Origin: Phycisphaerae bacterium
Lineage (GTDB): Bacteria > Planctomycetota > Phycisphaerae > UBA1845
Reading direction: 5' to 3'
Assembly: GCA_028289375.1 (NCBI GenBank)
Contig: JANQQK010000042.1
Span: 1-64,000 of the forward strand
Length of the DNA stretch: 64,000 nucleotides
The notes under the pieces are model-generated. The model was not told the origin of the DNA. It saw only the letters and a list, made by a program, of their open reading frames with translations, and did no database searches. This document shows, in pieces, positions 1 to 8,876 of this stretch (position 1 is its first letter; each line of letters begins with the position of its first letter). Both the position numbers and the translations under genes were made by a program.

Positions 1-1
1 C

Positions 2-235
2 CATCGGACAGCCATGATCGGATTCGGCAAGCGTGCACACGTTCGGTGTGATCAGTCGAGCGAGGATCTTCTGCTGTTCGAGCGCGACTGTCGGCTGTGG
101 GTGCGACCGCAGCGTCGAGGCGGTGTGGATACGGAGGCGTTGCCGGTGACGCCGGGAGAGACAATGGAAATGTGCGGCGTGAGTTTTGTGGTGCAGCCGT
201 GGGATACGTCGGTTGGCAGGCCAACGTTTAGCTGA
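2..235 (+). CDS. C-terminal part of an FHA-like protein (5' end outside window)
   Basis: The frame is open to the left window edge, so the gene probably begins upstream; an internal ATG lies at 14. The visible residues end in a beta-strand pattern (LPVTPGETMEMCGVSFVVQP) like the last strands of an FHA domain, where a 'L..GD.i.i....f.v' pattern closes the fold. FHA domains bind phosphothreonine, which would fit the Ser/Thr kinase that starts 11 bases after this stop. The identification rests only on this pattern and on the neighbour; the upstream half that would carry the diagnostic GR and SxxH residues is not in view. Confidence 0.5.
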   Translation, partial: HRTAMIGFGKRAHVRCDQSSEDLLLFERDCRLWVRPQRRGGVDTEALPVTPGETMEMCGVSFVVQPWDTSVGRPTFS

Positions 236-246
236 GGGATATTGCC

Positions 247-2601
247 GTGGCCTACACGTTCAAACATGGAGATCGCCCGCTCGACGGGTACACAATTCAG
301 CGCGGGATCGGTCGCGGCGGGTTCGGTGAAGTGTACTACGCCATCAGCGACGGCGGTCGCGAGGTGGCGATCAAGTACCTGCGCGACAACGCGGAGATCG
401 AACTTCGCGGCGTCACGGCGTGTATGAATCTCAAAAGCCCGCACCTCGTGTCAATCTTTGATGTCAAGCGCAACACCGACGGTGAGTACTTCATCATCAT
501 GGAGCACGTAGCTGGTCCGTCGTTGCGTGATCTGATGGTGGCGGAGCCGAACGGGATCGGCGTCGACAAAGCCACGTACTTCCTGTGTGAACTGGCAAGG
601 GGTCTGGGCTACCTGCACGACCGAGGCATCGTCCATCGCGACATGAAACCTGCGAACATCTTTTATGAAGATGGCCAGGTGAAAATTGGCGATTACGGTC
701 TGAGCAAATTCATTTCCGTCTCGCGCCACAGCGCGCAGACGACGAGCGTCGGCACAGTGCACTACATGGCCCCCGAGGTCGGCAGCGGTCACTACACCCG
801 CGGGATCGATATCTACGCTCTTGGCGTGATTCTGTATGAAATGCTGCTTGGCCGCGTGCCGTTTGAAGGGTCGAGCCTCGGCGAGATTCTCATGAAGCAC
901 CTGACCGAGCAGCCGGAGGTGGATGAGCTGCCCGAACCGTTCGGCAAGGTGATCCGCAAAGCACTCGCGAAGGATCCGAAGGATCGCTATCAGACCGTCG
1001 AGGAGATGGTCGAAGAGGTGATGTCGGTCGGCGACGTGAAGCAGAGTCTGGCCGGTTTCAATCCGGTGACCATCACGAATGTGCCACGCGTACCGACGCC
1101 CAAGGGCATGCATTCGCCAATTCCGTCCCCCAATCCGACGATCGCGTTGGGAGCGCGACATGTGCCGCCACCGCCACCACCGAACATGGCAATCGATCGC
1201 GGTGAATTGCCGGCCGCCGTCGCCAAGCGCGTCTCGCGGATCAGCGACAAGGTGGAACGGCGGATGGACAAGCTCGCGGGTCGTCCACATCGTGGGCGAC
1301 GGGCCAAGCTCGCACAAGCCGTCAGTGGTCAGACCGGGGCAGTGCGTTCGTATGGAATCGCCATTGCGATCCTGCTGGCTGCTTCACTCGGCGTCGCATT
1401 CCTCGTTGGCAGTTGGTCGAATGAAGAGACCGCTGCAACGGCGGGAATGATGACGGCTTTCATGACCACGGGCATTCTCGTTTCCGCGCGGATGCGCGAG
1501 TCCATCGGTGAGCATCAGCCGCACTGGGTCTCGCTCGGTGGAACACTCCTGGTCGCCGGTCCGCTGATGGCGATTGCGACAGCACCGCTCGCGGATCGAT
1601 ACGGCGTCGATGCCTTCGCGCTGACGTTTGGACTGCTTGCAATCACGTTGTTCGCCGATTGGGACGAACGCATAGGGGCAGGCAGTGAGGGCATGCTGGG
1701 GTGGGGCAGTGCGATCTGGCTTGGATTCCTTGGTGCGGTCTGCTGTGCTTTGTCGGCAAGGGGGCTTTTTGACACCCACCGTGCGGACATGTTCCCGAGA
1801 ATCGGCGGCGTTATTGCGGCTGCGGTCTCATTGCTCGTTCATGCGACGTCGTGGTTTCTCCCCTGGCCCGCGACCGCCGGCAGGGCGACGTCGAAAAATC
1901 AGGATGGATCTTCTGCGAAACAGGATGAGAACGTCGTTGATGACGGGGATGATGCAGCCAATGAATCAGACGCACCCTGGCCTGTCCGTCAGGCATGGAA
2001 TGACCGGCAGGAAGTGCGTGCGGGCAGGTTGAAAGATGCCGCCGATATTCCAATGGGCATTCCGGTGGGAGAGGCCGTCCGCCCCGATGGCTGGGCGTCG
2101 CTCATGCCGTTGCCCAAGAGACGGTCGCCCGTCGCACGGGTGCTGTTCAGCCTGCTGTCGTTCATGCTCGTGTTCGGCAGCGTCGCGACCGTCAACTACG
2201 CGATCTTCTCCGATGTCTCCCGTCATCGCCATGCCCTGTTTGAATTAGTGGCAGGTGCCATCTTTGTCTTTTCGCTTCTCGTGTTCTGCGCGCAGAAGCT
2301 GACCGTCTGGAAGCGGGATGGGTTCTGGCGTGAGACGCTCTGTCCGTTTCTGCTATCCGGTTCGATGTTCCTGCTGGGTGTGGTAATCGCCCATCTCGTG
2401 ATCATGCAGCCGCGGCACGGGGAGTTTGCCCTGAACGTATCGGGGATCGCCATGTTTGGCTTACTCTTCTTCGTCATGCTCGCGTTTCGGATGAAGCCGG
2501 CGCGTCGACGATCACAGCATCCACCGGTCGTGGATCCGGCGGTGGCCCGGGCGGCATTCGTGGGCGATCCAACGCCCCAGGGCGATTCCCCCACCGCCTA
2601 A
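247..2601 (+). CDS. Membrane-bound Ser/Thr protein kinase with polytopic C-terminus
   Basis: 784 residues with a GTG start 11 bases after the preceding stop. Residues 1-275 are a Hanks-type kinase: glycine loop GIGRGGFGEVY (20-30), Lys43 in VAIK, catalytic HRDMKPAN (130-137), DYG in place of DFG (149-151), and APE (175-177). All catalytic residues are present, so it should be active in the cytoplasm. A Pro-rich linker (about 290-320) leads to roughly nine hydrophobic segments between residues 370 and 755, instead of the single helix plus extracellular sensor usual for PknB-type kinases. The membrane part matches no sensor domain I know. An ECF sigma factor follows on the same strand, a pairing common in Planctomycetota, suggesting phosphorylation-linked transcription control (inference). 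Confidence 0.93.
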   Translation: MAYTFKHGDRPLDGYTIQRGIGRGGFGEVYYAISDGGREVAIKYLRDNAEIELRGVTACMNLKSPHLVSIFDVKRNTDGEYFIIMEHVAGPSLRDLMVAEPNGIGVDKATYFLCELARGLGYLHDRGIVHRDMKPANIFYEDGQVKIGDYGLSKFISVSRHSAQTTSVGTVHYMAPEVGSGHYTRGIDIYALGVILYEMLLGRVPFEGSSLGEILMKHLTEQPEVDELPEPFGKVIRKALAKDPKDRYQTVEEMVEEVMSVGDVKQSLAGFNPVTITNVPRVPTPKGMHSPIPSPNPTIALGARHVPPPPPPNMAIDRGELPAAVAKRVSRISDKVERRMDKLAGRPHRGRRAKLAQAVSGQTGAVRSYGIAIAILLAASLGVAFLVGSWSNEETAATAGMMTAFMTTGILVSARMRESIGEHQPHWVSLGGTLLVAGPLMAIATAPLADRYGVDAFALTFGLLAITLFADWDERIGAGSEGMLGWGSAIWLGFLGAVCCALSARGLFDTHRADMFPRIGGVIAAAVSLLVHATSWFLPWPATAGRATSKNQDGSSAKQDENVVDDGDDAANESDAPWPVRQAWNDRQEVRAGRLKDAADIPMGIPVGEAVRPDGWASLMPLPKRRSPVARVLFSLLSFMLVFGSVATVNYAIFSDVSRHRHALFELVAGAIFVFSLLVFCAQKLTVWKRDGFWRETLCPFLLSGSMFLLGVVIAHLVIMQPRHGEFALNVSGIAMFGLLFFVMLAFRMKPARRRSQHPPVVDPAVARAAFVGDPTPQGDSPTA

Positions 2602-2730
2602 TTGAAACGTTCGATGGCCAGCGGTCCATATCGCGACAGGTTTCAACAAGTCCGGAGTGGTCCCCTGCGTCGCTGACCGTTACCATTGCGGCCGGTCAAC
2701 CTATTCACCTTTCTCAGATACCGAGTGTGC

Positions 2731-3621
2731 ATGGATTCCAACGCCGCTGATCAATTTCTGGTGTCGCAGATTCGCGAGGGGAGACAGGATGCCTGGCGCC
2801 AACTGATCGAGCGCTATCAGGGGCGACTCACCGCCTTCGCCCGCATGCACACAGCCAGCATGAGCGATGCTGAGGATCTCGTACAGGAGGCATTTGTGGG
2901 CTTCCTGCAATCGCTGGATCACTTCGATGCGCGGCGAACCCTCGAGACCTACCTGTTCACCATTGTTCGATACAAACTGTACGATCAGCTGCGCAAGAAG
3001 AAGATCGCTCTGCTCAATCCGCCCGCCGACGCCGAGAACTTCTGGGACAACATTCTGCCTGGTGTTGAAGAGACACCGAGCGGAATCGCGGTGAGCGCCG
3101 AGGAACGATCCGCATTCGAGACCGTGTTGGCCGATCTGCTGCGACGACTGATTCATCACCTGCGCGATCGCGATGCATTCGACGACCTGCAGGTCATCGA
3201 ACTGGTTTTCTACAAGGGGATGCGTAACCTCGATGTGGGGAACTTGCTCGAGATTGATCAGAAGGCGGTGGCGGGCATCAAGTTCCGCGCGATCCAGAAG
3301 CTGCGAAAGTTCCTCGACGAGCGGGACGAACCGATTCCCGGTGATTTCTCAGAGACGACGGCCGATGTCACGGTCGCGCGCGTGTGGCGGGAACATCGGC
3401 TGACATGTCTGAAGCGAAGCACGCTCGGCTCTTATCTGCTCGATGTGCTCGAGGATCCATGGCGAGGGTACACGCAGTTTCACCTCGACGTGGTGGCGTG
3501 TCCGATGTGCCTGGCCAATTTCGAGGACATGCAGGTCGAACATTCCGACGAGCGAACGCAGCTCAGTGCGTCCATCTTTGCGTCGAGCGTGGGATTTCTG
3601 TCGCGGCACCCCGGCGGGTAG
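2731..3621 (+). CDS. ECF-family RNA polymerase sigma factor with anti-sigma-like zinc motif at the C-terminus
   Basis: 296 residues from ATG 2731; an in-frame start at 2686 is possible but adds residues unlike the family. Region 2 (about 10-85) has the typical 'DAEDLVQEAFVGFL' segment; region 4 (about 130-185) is a recognisable but divergent helix-turn-helix. About 110 residues follow region 4, far more than a minimal ECF factor. That tail has a pattern like zinc-binding anti-sigma (ZAS) domains: TCLKRSTLGSYLL, then His near 250 and CPMC near 257-260. The tail may therefore bind zinc and restrain the factor in cis. It lies 129 bases downstream of the membrane kinase, a plausible input. The sigma call is firm; the ZAS reading is inference. 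Confidence 0.88.
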   Translation: MDSNAADQFLVSQIREGRQDAWRQLIERYQGRLTAFARMHTASMSDAEDLVQEAFVGFLQSLDHFDARRTLETYLFTIVRYKLYDQLRKKKIALLNPPADAENFWDNILPGVEETPSGIAVSAEERSAFETVLADLLRRLIHHLRDRDAFDDLQVIELVFYKGMRNLDVGNLLEIDQKAVAGIKFRAIQKLRKFLDERDEPIPGDFSETTADVTVARVWREHRLTCLKRSTLGSYLLDVLEDPWRGYTQFHLDVVACPMCLANFEDMQVEHSDERTQLSASIFASSVGFLSRHPGG

Positions 3622-3631
3622 ACCAATTCAA

Positions 3632-5428
3632 TCAGCGGGCAAAGTGGTCGAGAATTGTGGCCAGCCGATGACGGATGAGATGTCGATCGCGAATGATCGA
3701 TCGCGCCTGCTCGGCGGACTCATGCCTGAAGGTTTCGTTCTTCATGACACGATCGCATGTATTTCGCAACGACTGCCCGCTCTTGTATGTCGACATCAGG
3801 GCGAACAGGTCCGCCAACTGTGGGTGATGCTCCAAGACGTCGTACGACGGTTGCGCGATGATCACATGCGCGCCCGAAGCCATCGCGTTGAAGAGCATGG
3901 GAATGTCTGTCTTGTTCCACGCCGGGAAGATCACAACATCTGCAGCAGTGAACAGGCTCGACCACGTGCGATCGTCCTGCGGCTGCTCCGCACGCGTGAT
4001 GCGATCGCCTGAAACAGATTCCCAACCGTGACCGACGACACGCACTGCGTGACGCGCTTGTTGCAGAATCGAGCCGGCGTGAAGCCTTGCAAGCGTTGGC
4101 ATGACACGATCGCGAATTGCGTTCAGCGCGGTCTGGCGGATTTGCGGATCGGTCAGCTGGATGTCACAGGATCCCTCCGCCCGCGACAACAGACGCTCCG
4201 GCGAATCGGTGCGATGTTGCTTGGCCAGTTCGCAAACCGCCGACCAGAGCAGTGTGTGACTCGAATAGACGATCCCGCAGGCTTGCGGAGCAAGTTCGTA
4301 CAACGGGCCAACGAGAAGAATCCCGTCGCGATTCGCGTTCGTCGCGACAGCCTGGTCGAGCATCATCTCGTCGCAACCCGGTTCGAGCATGTGAATGTGA
4401 TCGTGGGTGACACCGAGCGAAGCCACCTGATCGCGAAGCTCCGTCGTTGCGACGAACACCTCTTGATTCGGCTTGAATCCGTCTGTCTTGCCGGGCATCA
4501 GGCAGGCATCGGGCAGCAACCATGACGCAGCGCGGTAGCCATCGGGAACCAACGAACCGAGTGTGCCCCAACCGGAGTTGAGTACGATGGTCGCGTCAGC
4601 CTCGACCATGACTTGCAGTCGTGACAGCGTGTGGCATTGTTCCGGGCGTGTCGGCATGCAGGTCGTCATGTCGACCGCCAACGGCGGCGCCGATCGCGAG
4701 AGTGCGTCACCAACGGTCGTCACGCTCTCGCGCGGGTCGATGCTGATAACCGCGAGCGTCTTGGGCGTTGCCGTACACGATGTGTTGATCCTATCGCGCA
4801 ACCCCTGAGCCGTCTCCTGCTGATGCAGAGTGACCACGCGGGCGGATCGTTCCATGGCCTGACGGATTTCGTCGAACTTGTCGTCTGCAACCTGCGGGAG
4901 CTTCAACATGCGTTGTGGAAACTCGAAGCCAACATGTTGCATGAGAAACGTGTTCAACGCATCTTCGAATCCGCTCGTTCCAAACAGGACCAGTCTGCCG
5001 CGCGACAGGGCGTCCCGAAAGTCATGCAGCGACAACGCGAGTGCCATGTCGAAAAGCGCATCATCCACGACAAAGACAGCCGCATGCGCCGGTTGTCGCC
5101 GGAGCAACTCCGCCACTTCGTATCCGTTGCCCATCGCCGGCACGACAACATTCTCACCAAGCGCGTCAAACCGCTCGATCAATGCTTTCGCGCGGATCTG
5201 CGGCGTCGAGCATCGTCCCAGCCAGCGCGGGGATGATGCGTCATCGCCGTCGGCGATGCGAAAGGTCGGCGATCCGTCGCGACCGGAATGTGCTTGTGCT
5301 GCGGAGAGGTCGATGTCGCGCAGTCGCAGCGCCAGCCGTTCGTCGCGACTGGACAGGGCGGCCAGATTGGCCTCGAGGGTGTCAGACTGCGCGGCAGTCT
5401 GCGGATGTGGCGGTGCGAGCGTCGTCAT
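3632..5428 (-). CDS. Glycosyltransferase-like protein (C-terminal group 1 / CgeB-type domain)
   Basis: 598 residues, no signal peptide. The C-terminal 130 residues contain a 'LFTAADVVIFPAWN ... NAMASGAHVI' pattern that matches the nucleotide-sugar side of GT-B glycosyltransferases, especially CgeB-like proteins. The N-terminal half looks like the Rossmann-type domain found ahead of such domains in flagellin or surface-glycan glycosyltransferases (VVPAMGNGYEVAELL at about 95-110), but I cannot name it firmly. It converges with the sigma-factor gene, with only 10 bases between the stops and no clear hairpin there. Substrate and acceptor are unknown; envelope glycosylation is a guess. Confidence 0.65.
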   Translation of the reverse strand: MTTLAPPHPQTAAQSDTLEANLAALSSRDERLALRLRDIDLSAAQAHSGRDGSPTFRIADGDDASSPRWLGRCSTPQIRAKALIERFDALGENVVVPAMGNGYEVAELLRRQPAHAAVFVVDDALFDMALALSLHDFRDALSRGRLVLFGTSGFEDALNTFLMQHVGFEFPQRMLKLPQVADDKFDEIRQAMERSARVVTLHQQETAQGLRDRINTSCTATPKTLAVISIDPRESVTTVGDALSRSAPPLAVDMTTCMPTRPEQCHTLSRLQVMVEADATIVLNSGWGTLGSLVPDGYRAASWLLPDACLMPGKTDGFKPNQEVFVATTELRDQVASLGVTHDHIHMLEPGCDEMMLDQAVATNANRDGILLVGPLYELAPQACGIVYSSHTLLWSAVCELAKQHRTDSPERLLSRAEGSCDIQLTDPQIRQTALNAIRDRVMPTLARLHAGSILQQARHAVRVVGHGWESVSGDRITRAEQPQDDRTWSSLFTAADVVIFPAWNKTDIPMLFNAMASGAHVIIAQPSYDVLEHHPQLADLFALMSTYKSGQSLRNTCDRVMKNETFRHESAEQARSIIRDRHLIRHRLATILDHFAR

Positions 5429-5462
5429 GACCTGATATATCGGTCACGACGCGGCTTTCTCC

Positions 5463-5618
5463 CTAACTGAACGCGGTGACAGCCAGAAAGATCACCCACA
5501 ACGCCCAGAAAAGGCCGGTCACCCACGTTGGCCAGGCAGGCAGCGGCGGGCTGTCACCTGCGGGAATGTTCGGGTCTTCCCAGATGCTGGGCTGCATGTC
5601 CGTCTGTTGCTCGCTCAT
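5463..5618 (-). CDS. 51-residue single-pass membrane peptide
   Basis: A short frame with ATG at 5618, stop TAG at 5463-5465 and a purine-rich ribosome-binding site (GGAAG) just upstream. The protein starts MSEQQTDMQPSIWEDPNIPA, is acidic and Pro-rich for 32 residues, and ends with one Trp-rich hydrophobic helix (about residues 31-50) that reaches the stop. It sits between the DUF1573 gene and the glycosyltransferase on the same strand, with 44 and 34 bases of spacing, so it is probably in their operon. The combination of a ribosome-binding site, correct length and clean soluble-tail/helix layout supports a real gene. I know no family for it. Confidence 0.7.
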   Translation of the reverse strand: MSEQQTDMQPSIWEDPNIPAGDSPPLPAWPTWVTGLFWALWVIFLAVTAFS

Positions 5619-5662
5619 CGGTGTTTCTTCCTTTCGATCCCCGGATTCTGGTCGAAATTCGC

Positions 5663-6985
5663 TCAGGGCACCAGCACCGCCACCGGAATCGTCACGATCG
5701 GCTGCTCAGCCACATTCGTCCTGATCGTGATCTGCCCATCGTGGCGACCGCTCTTCGGATGGGCGGTCAGCAGGATGTCGACGAACTTCACGCTGCGCGT
5801 CCGTCTCCCGGCATCTTTCACCGGTTCGATTGCGATGAACGGCAGGTCACACGAGGTCGACTCGATGAACAGTGGCCCGCCCCGCGCCGTTTCCAGCTTG
5901 ACGCGAACGCGACGGTGAATGTCCTCTTCGTCACGGAGCGTGATCTTGGCTGGATGTACCTTCACGTGCGGGTGCACGTAGGCGAATATCGGCACGCGGA
6001 CCAACGGCTGTTGCACCACGTTGGTGCGGATGTCGAGAAACGTGCCAAGCGGGCCAGCCGGGGCACCCTCGGCGAATTGAAGGTTCAAGCGATACTCCTG
6101 TCCTTCCCGCCGCCGCTCCACGTCGACATCCAGCGCGGGTCCGGCATCGACGTTGATAATCTCAAAGGGGCGCTTCGTCCCCGATCGCACCACCACCGAT
6201 TTCAAGCGATTGCCCGGGGCGACAGGCTTCAGCAACTCAACGCTGTTGGGCAACACCATCAGCTCGCCGACGACCTGTCCACGAAGCTGAACCCGCGTGT
6301 ACACATTCTCGCCATTGACCGTGCCGCGCATCTCGACACCGGCGCTGATGGCCCGCAACGGGGCACTCTCGATCACCGACAGCGTCAGGCGTAACCCCGT
6401 CCGCGAATCCCGCACCACCTCCTCGCTGCTCAGTTCGAGCGAGGGATGAATCAGGTCCAGCCGCTCCACGTCGAGTCTGGCACCAGGCTCGGTCGGGAAA
6501 ATGTCGATGCCGCCGTCGATCGTGGTGCCGGCGCGGATGTGGCCAACACGCCATTCGCGCGACTTCTCACCATTGACCATCACCTCGAGCAAGGGCACGA
6601 CATCCGCCTCCAGGTACAGCTTCAATCGCGGCTCGATCGGATCATTGGAGTTGATGGTGACCTCGCGGTTCTGGGCGCCTTTGCGCCCCTTGGAATCAAA
6701 GGTCACACCAAGCGCAAGCGTCTCACCCGGTTCGATCCGCCGCTCGTCAGCCGTCAATTCCCCCGACACCGTGCAGGAGCAACTCGTCCGCACCGATTGA
6801 ATGTCAATGTCTGCATCGCCGCGATTCTCAACGAAAAACGTGGCTGTCACGCTTTCACCCTGCCGCACCCGTCCCAGGTCGATCTTGCGTTGTTCAACGA
6901 AAATCTTCGGCTCAGCCGCAGCCCACGCGGCGTGCCCCATCATCACGAGCAGGCAAACCCGGCCAACAAGAGCGGTTCCATTCAC
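5663..6985 (-). CDS. DUF1573 domain exported protein
   Basis: 440 residues with a signal peptide (1-25, ending in AWAAAEP). Residues 27-130 form a DUF1573 domain: KIDLGRVRQGESVTATFFVENRG, a TSCSC cysteine pair, and a 'VTINSNDP' strand. This ASH/MSP-like beta-sandwich is common in secreted proteins of Bacteroidota and Planctomycetota. The rest is further beta-sandwich-like sequence, including a second 'DIRTNVVQQPLVRVPIFAYV' strand pair and a third near the C-terminus ('ITIRTNVAEQPIVTIPVAVLV'), so the protein looks like three tandem Ig-like units. A GGAGG site precedes the ATG. Function unknown; periplasmic or surface location is likely. Confidence 0.85.
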   Translation of the reverse strand: MNGTALVGRVCLLVMMGHAAWAAAEPKIFVEQRKIDLGRVRQGESVTATFFVENRGDADIDIQSVRTSCSCTVSGELTADERRIEPGETLALGVTFDSKGRKGAQNREVTINSNDPIEPRLKLYLEADVVPLLEVMVNGEKSREWRVGHIRAGTTIDGGIDIFPTEPGARLDVERLDLIHPSLELSSEEVVRDSRTGLRLTLSVIESAPLRAISAGVEMRGTVNGENVYTRVQLRGQVVGELMVLPNSVELLKPVAPGNRLKSVVVRSGTKRPFEIINVDAGPALDVDVERRREGQEYRLNLQFAEGAPAGPLGTFLDIRTNVVQQPLVRVPIFAYVHPHVKVHPAKITLRDEEDIHRRVRVKLETARGGPLFIESTSCDLPFIAIEPVKDAGRRTRSVKFVDILLTAHPKSGRHDGQITIRTNVAEQPIVTIPVAVLVP

Positions 6986-7117
6986 GGTGCACCTCCAGAC
7001 AATCCACGACGCCCGAATCGAACGACGAATTCTAGCAGCCGACCTTCCCCCGACAATGTCACGCTGATGTCACGGGAATCGCGTCGAACACTGCTTTCTG
7101 ACCGTTGCGCCGACCGG

Positions 7118-7123
7118 TATAAT
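7118..7123 (+). promoter_or_regulatory. Probable -10 element upstream of the aminotransferase gene
   Basis: A perfect TATAAT lies 52 bases before the aminotransferase start, in the gap between two divergent genes. No good TTGACA is visible at the usual distance (the nearest match is TCTGAC with a 15-base spacer), so the -35 contact is weak or an activator is used. Confidence 0.5.
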
Positions 7124-7175
7124 CCAAGCTCGTCCAAAGAGTCTCAGATTTGTCCACACGTCGGAGGTGCACACG

Positions 7176-8318
7176 ATGAAAAAGCTACGCCTGTTCACGC
7201 CCGGTCCCTGCATGATTCCTGAAGACGTGATGCTCGCGATGGCCCATCCCATCGATCACCACCGCACCGCCGATTTTCGAGCGATGCTGCAGGATGTCAC
7301 CGAGCACCTCCAGTGGCTGATGGGAACCTCGGGCAACTGCCTGACCATCACCGGAAGCGGCACCTGCGGCGCAGAAGCCGCCATCGTGTCGACCATGACC
7401 AGTGGCCACAAAGCACTCATCTGCCGCGCCGGCAAGTTCGGCGAGCGCTGGGGCAAGGTCTGCGATGCCTTCAACATTCCCAACGTGAAATACGAACTGG
7501 AGTGGGGGCTTGGCTTCAAGTCAGAAGGCGTGGCCAAGATGCTCGACGACAACCCCGACTGCGACACCGTCATCGTGACCCACAGCGAAACATCCACCGC
7601 CGCCGTCAGCGACGTGCAGGCCATTGCAAAGCTCACCCGTGATCGCGACATGCTGCTCATCGTCGACGGCATCACCGCCGTTGGCGCCATCCCGGTGAAA
7701 ATGGACGAATGGGGCATTGATATTTTGATCACCGGTTCGCAGAAAGCATTGATGCTGCCACCGGGACTGGGCTTCGTCGGCGTGAATGATCGCGCATGGG
7801 CACGCGTGGACGAAGGCTCCACCACGACCTTCTACAACAACCTCAAAGCCTACCGAAAATCGATGGGCAACTTCGACACGCCCTACACGCCCAACAACGT
7901 CTTCGTCCGCGGGGCACAGGTCGTGTTGCATCGCCTGAAGGAAGAAGGACTGGAGAACATCTGGTCCCGCGTCGCCGCCTGTGCCAAAGCGACGCGTCAG
8001 GGCGCCGAGGCGATGGGGCTGTCGCTATTCGCCAAGGATCCGGTCGATTCGGTGACCGCCATCAACGTGCCCGACGGCATCGATGAACCCAAGCTCCGCA
8101 AGACCATGCGTGGCAAGTACGGCGTGCAGATCGCCGGCGGACAGGACCACATCAAGGGCAAGGTCATCCGCATTGGCCACATGGGCTACGTCGATCGCTT
8201 CGACGCATTGGCAGCCCTGAGCGCGTTGGAATTCGCCCTGATCGATCAGGGCTACAAGATGGAACCCGGCGCCGGTGTCGCCGCCGCGCAGAAAGTGTTG
8301 GTCGAGACGCTCGGTTAG
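7176..8318 (+). CDS. Class V pyridoxal-phosphate aminotransferase (alanine/serine-glyoxylate type)
   Basis: 380 residues from ATG 7176, which has GGAGG eight bases upstream; a GTG at 7167 overlaps that site and is less likely. The fold is that of alanine-glyoxylate/serine-glyoxylate aminotransferases: an N-terminal 'TPGPCMIPEDVMLAM' segment, TGSGTCGAEAAI (59-70), Asp164 in VDGITAVGA for the PLP ring nitrogen, and Lys190 in TGSQKALMLPPG as the Schiff-base lysine. The family also contains phosphonate and purine-catabolism transaminases, so the exact substrate is open. It stands alone: the upstream gene is divergent and the downstream gene converges, with four bases shared at the stops. Confidence 0.9.
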   Translation: MKKLRLFTPGPCMIPEDVMLAMAHPIDHHRTADFRAMLQDVTEHLQWLMGTSGNCLTITGSGTCGAEAAIVSTMTSGHKALICRAGKFGERWGKVCDAFNIPNVKYELEWGLGFKSEGVAKMLDDNPDCDTVIVTHSETSTAAVSDVQAIAKLTRDRDMLLIVDGITAVGAIPVKMDEWGIDILITGSQKALMLPPGLGFVGVNDRAWARVDEGSTTTFYNNLKAYRKSMGNFDTPYTPNNVFVRGAQVVLHRLKEEGLENIWSRVAACAKATRQGAEAMGLSLFAKDPVDSVTAINVPDGIDEPKLRKTMRGKYGVQIAGGQDHIKGKVIRIGHMGYVDRFDALAALSALEFALIDQGYKMEPGAGVAAAQKVLVETLG

Positions 8319-8875
8319 GGATTCCGGCCGTCCATCACATTGCGGACGCGTTGCTCCAGCGCGGGTGATGTCATGCCAGCCGCTTGACCGAGGCGAATGG
8401 CGTCCTCGGTCGCAACGGCGCGGTGTTTGTTGAGATAAATCGCCCACACCGCACCGACGCGGTTGGACGATCCGCAGTGCAGCAACGTCGCGTCGTCTGA
8501 TTCCGACAGCACCTTCGCAAGTTGGTCGGCATGTTCCACGTCGACCGCGCCGCCGCGAAACGGAATCGACACGTAGTCCATGCCAAGCTCGCGCGCAACA
8601 GCAGCCTCGTCGAATCCGACCTTCTCGCTCATCTCGGCTTCGGTGCGCAGGTTGATCACCCGCGTGACGCCGGCGTTCTTCAGGTTTGACAGCCCGGCTT
8701 CGGTTGGCTGACCGGCGAACCAGACATCCCCGTCGCGCGACAGGTTCACCACGCCCGACATACCTTCCACCCGCTCAGCCGTCCCGATGGCTGGTCCCTT
8801 GTTCGTCACCGCACAGCCTCCCACCAACCAGACCGCGACCGCAGCCGCCGTCCATCGCACACCCAATTTCAACAT
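8315..8875 (-). CDS. Lipoprotein with dual-specificity phosphatase-like fold
   Basis: 186 residues beginning with a lipoprotein signal (hydrophobic stretch ending VGGCAVT; Cys at about 20). The mature part has the cysteine-phosphatase loop HCGSSNRVG, fitting HCxxxxxR, and an upstream 'GVTRVINLRTEAEM' strand typical of the BLH-type (beta-lactamase hydrolase-like) phosphatases. The catalytic Cys and Arg are both present. The start lies one base after the stop of rpsA, and the gene probably reads through from it. Substrate unknown; the location implies an exported or outer-membrane enzyme, which is unusual for this fold in the cytoplasm-rich DSP group. Confidence 0.82.
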   Translation of the reverse strand: MLKLGVRWTAAAVAVWLVGGCAVTNKGPAIGTAERVEGMSGVVNLSRDGDVWFAGQPTEAGLSNLKNAGVTRVINLRTEAEMSEKVGFDEAAVARELGMDYVSIPFRGGAVDVEHADQLAKVLSESDDATLLHCGSSNRVGAVWAIYLNKHRAVATEDAIRLGQAAGMTSPALEQRVRNVMDGRNP

Positions 8876-8876
8876 G

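Noticed and set aside
451..1317. 288-codon minus-strand frame inside the kinase gene
   Set aside because: Antisense shadow of conserved kinase motifs; rich in His and Arg, with no ribosome-binding site.
5528..6394. 288-codon plus-strand frame across the DUF1573 gene
   Set aside because: Antisense shadow with His/Arg-rich composition; the minus strand carries the recognised domain.
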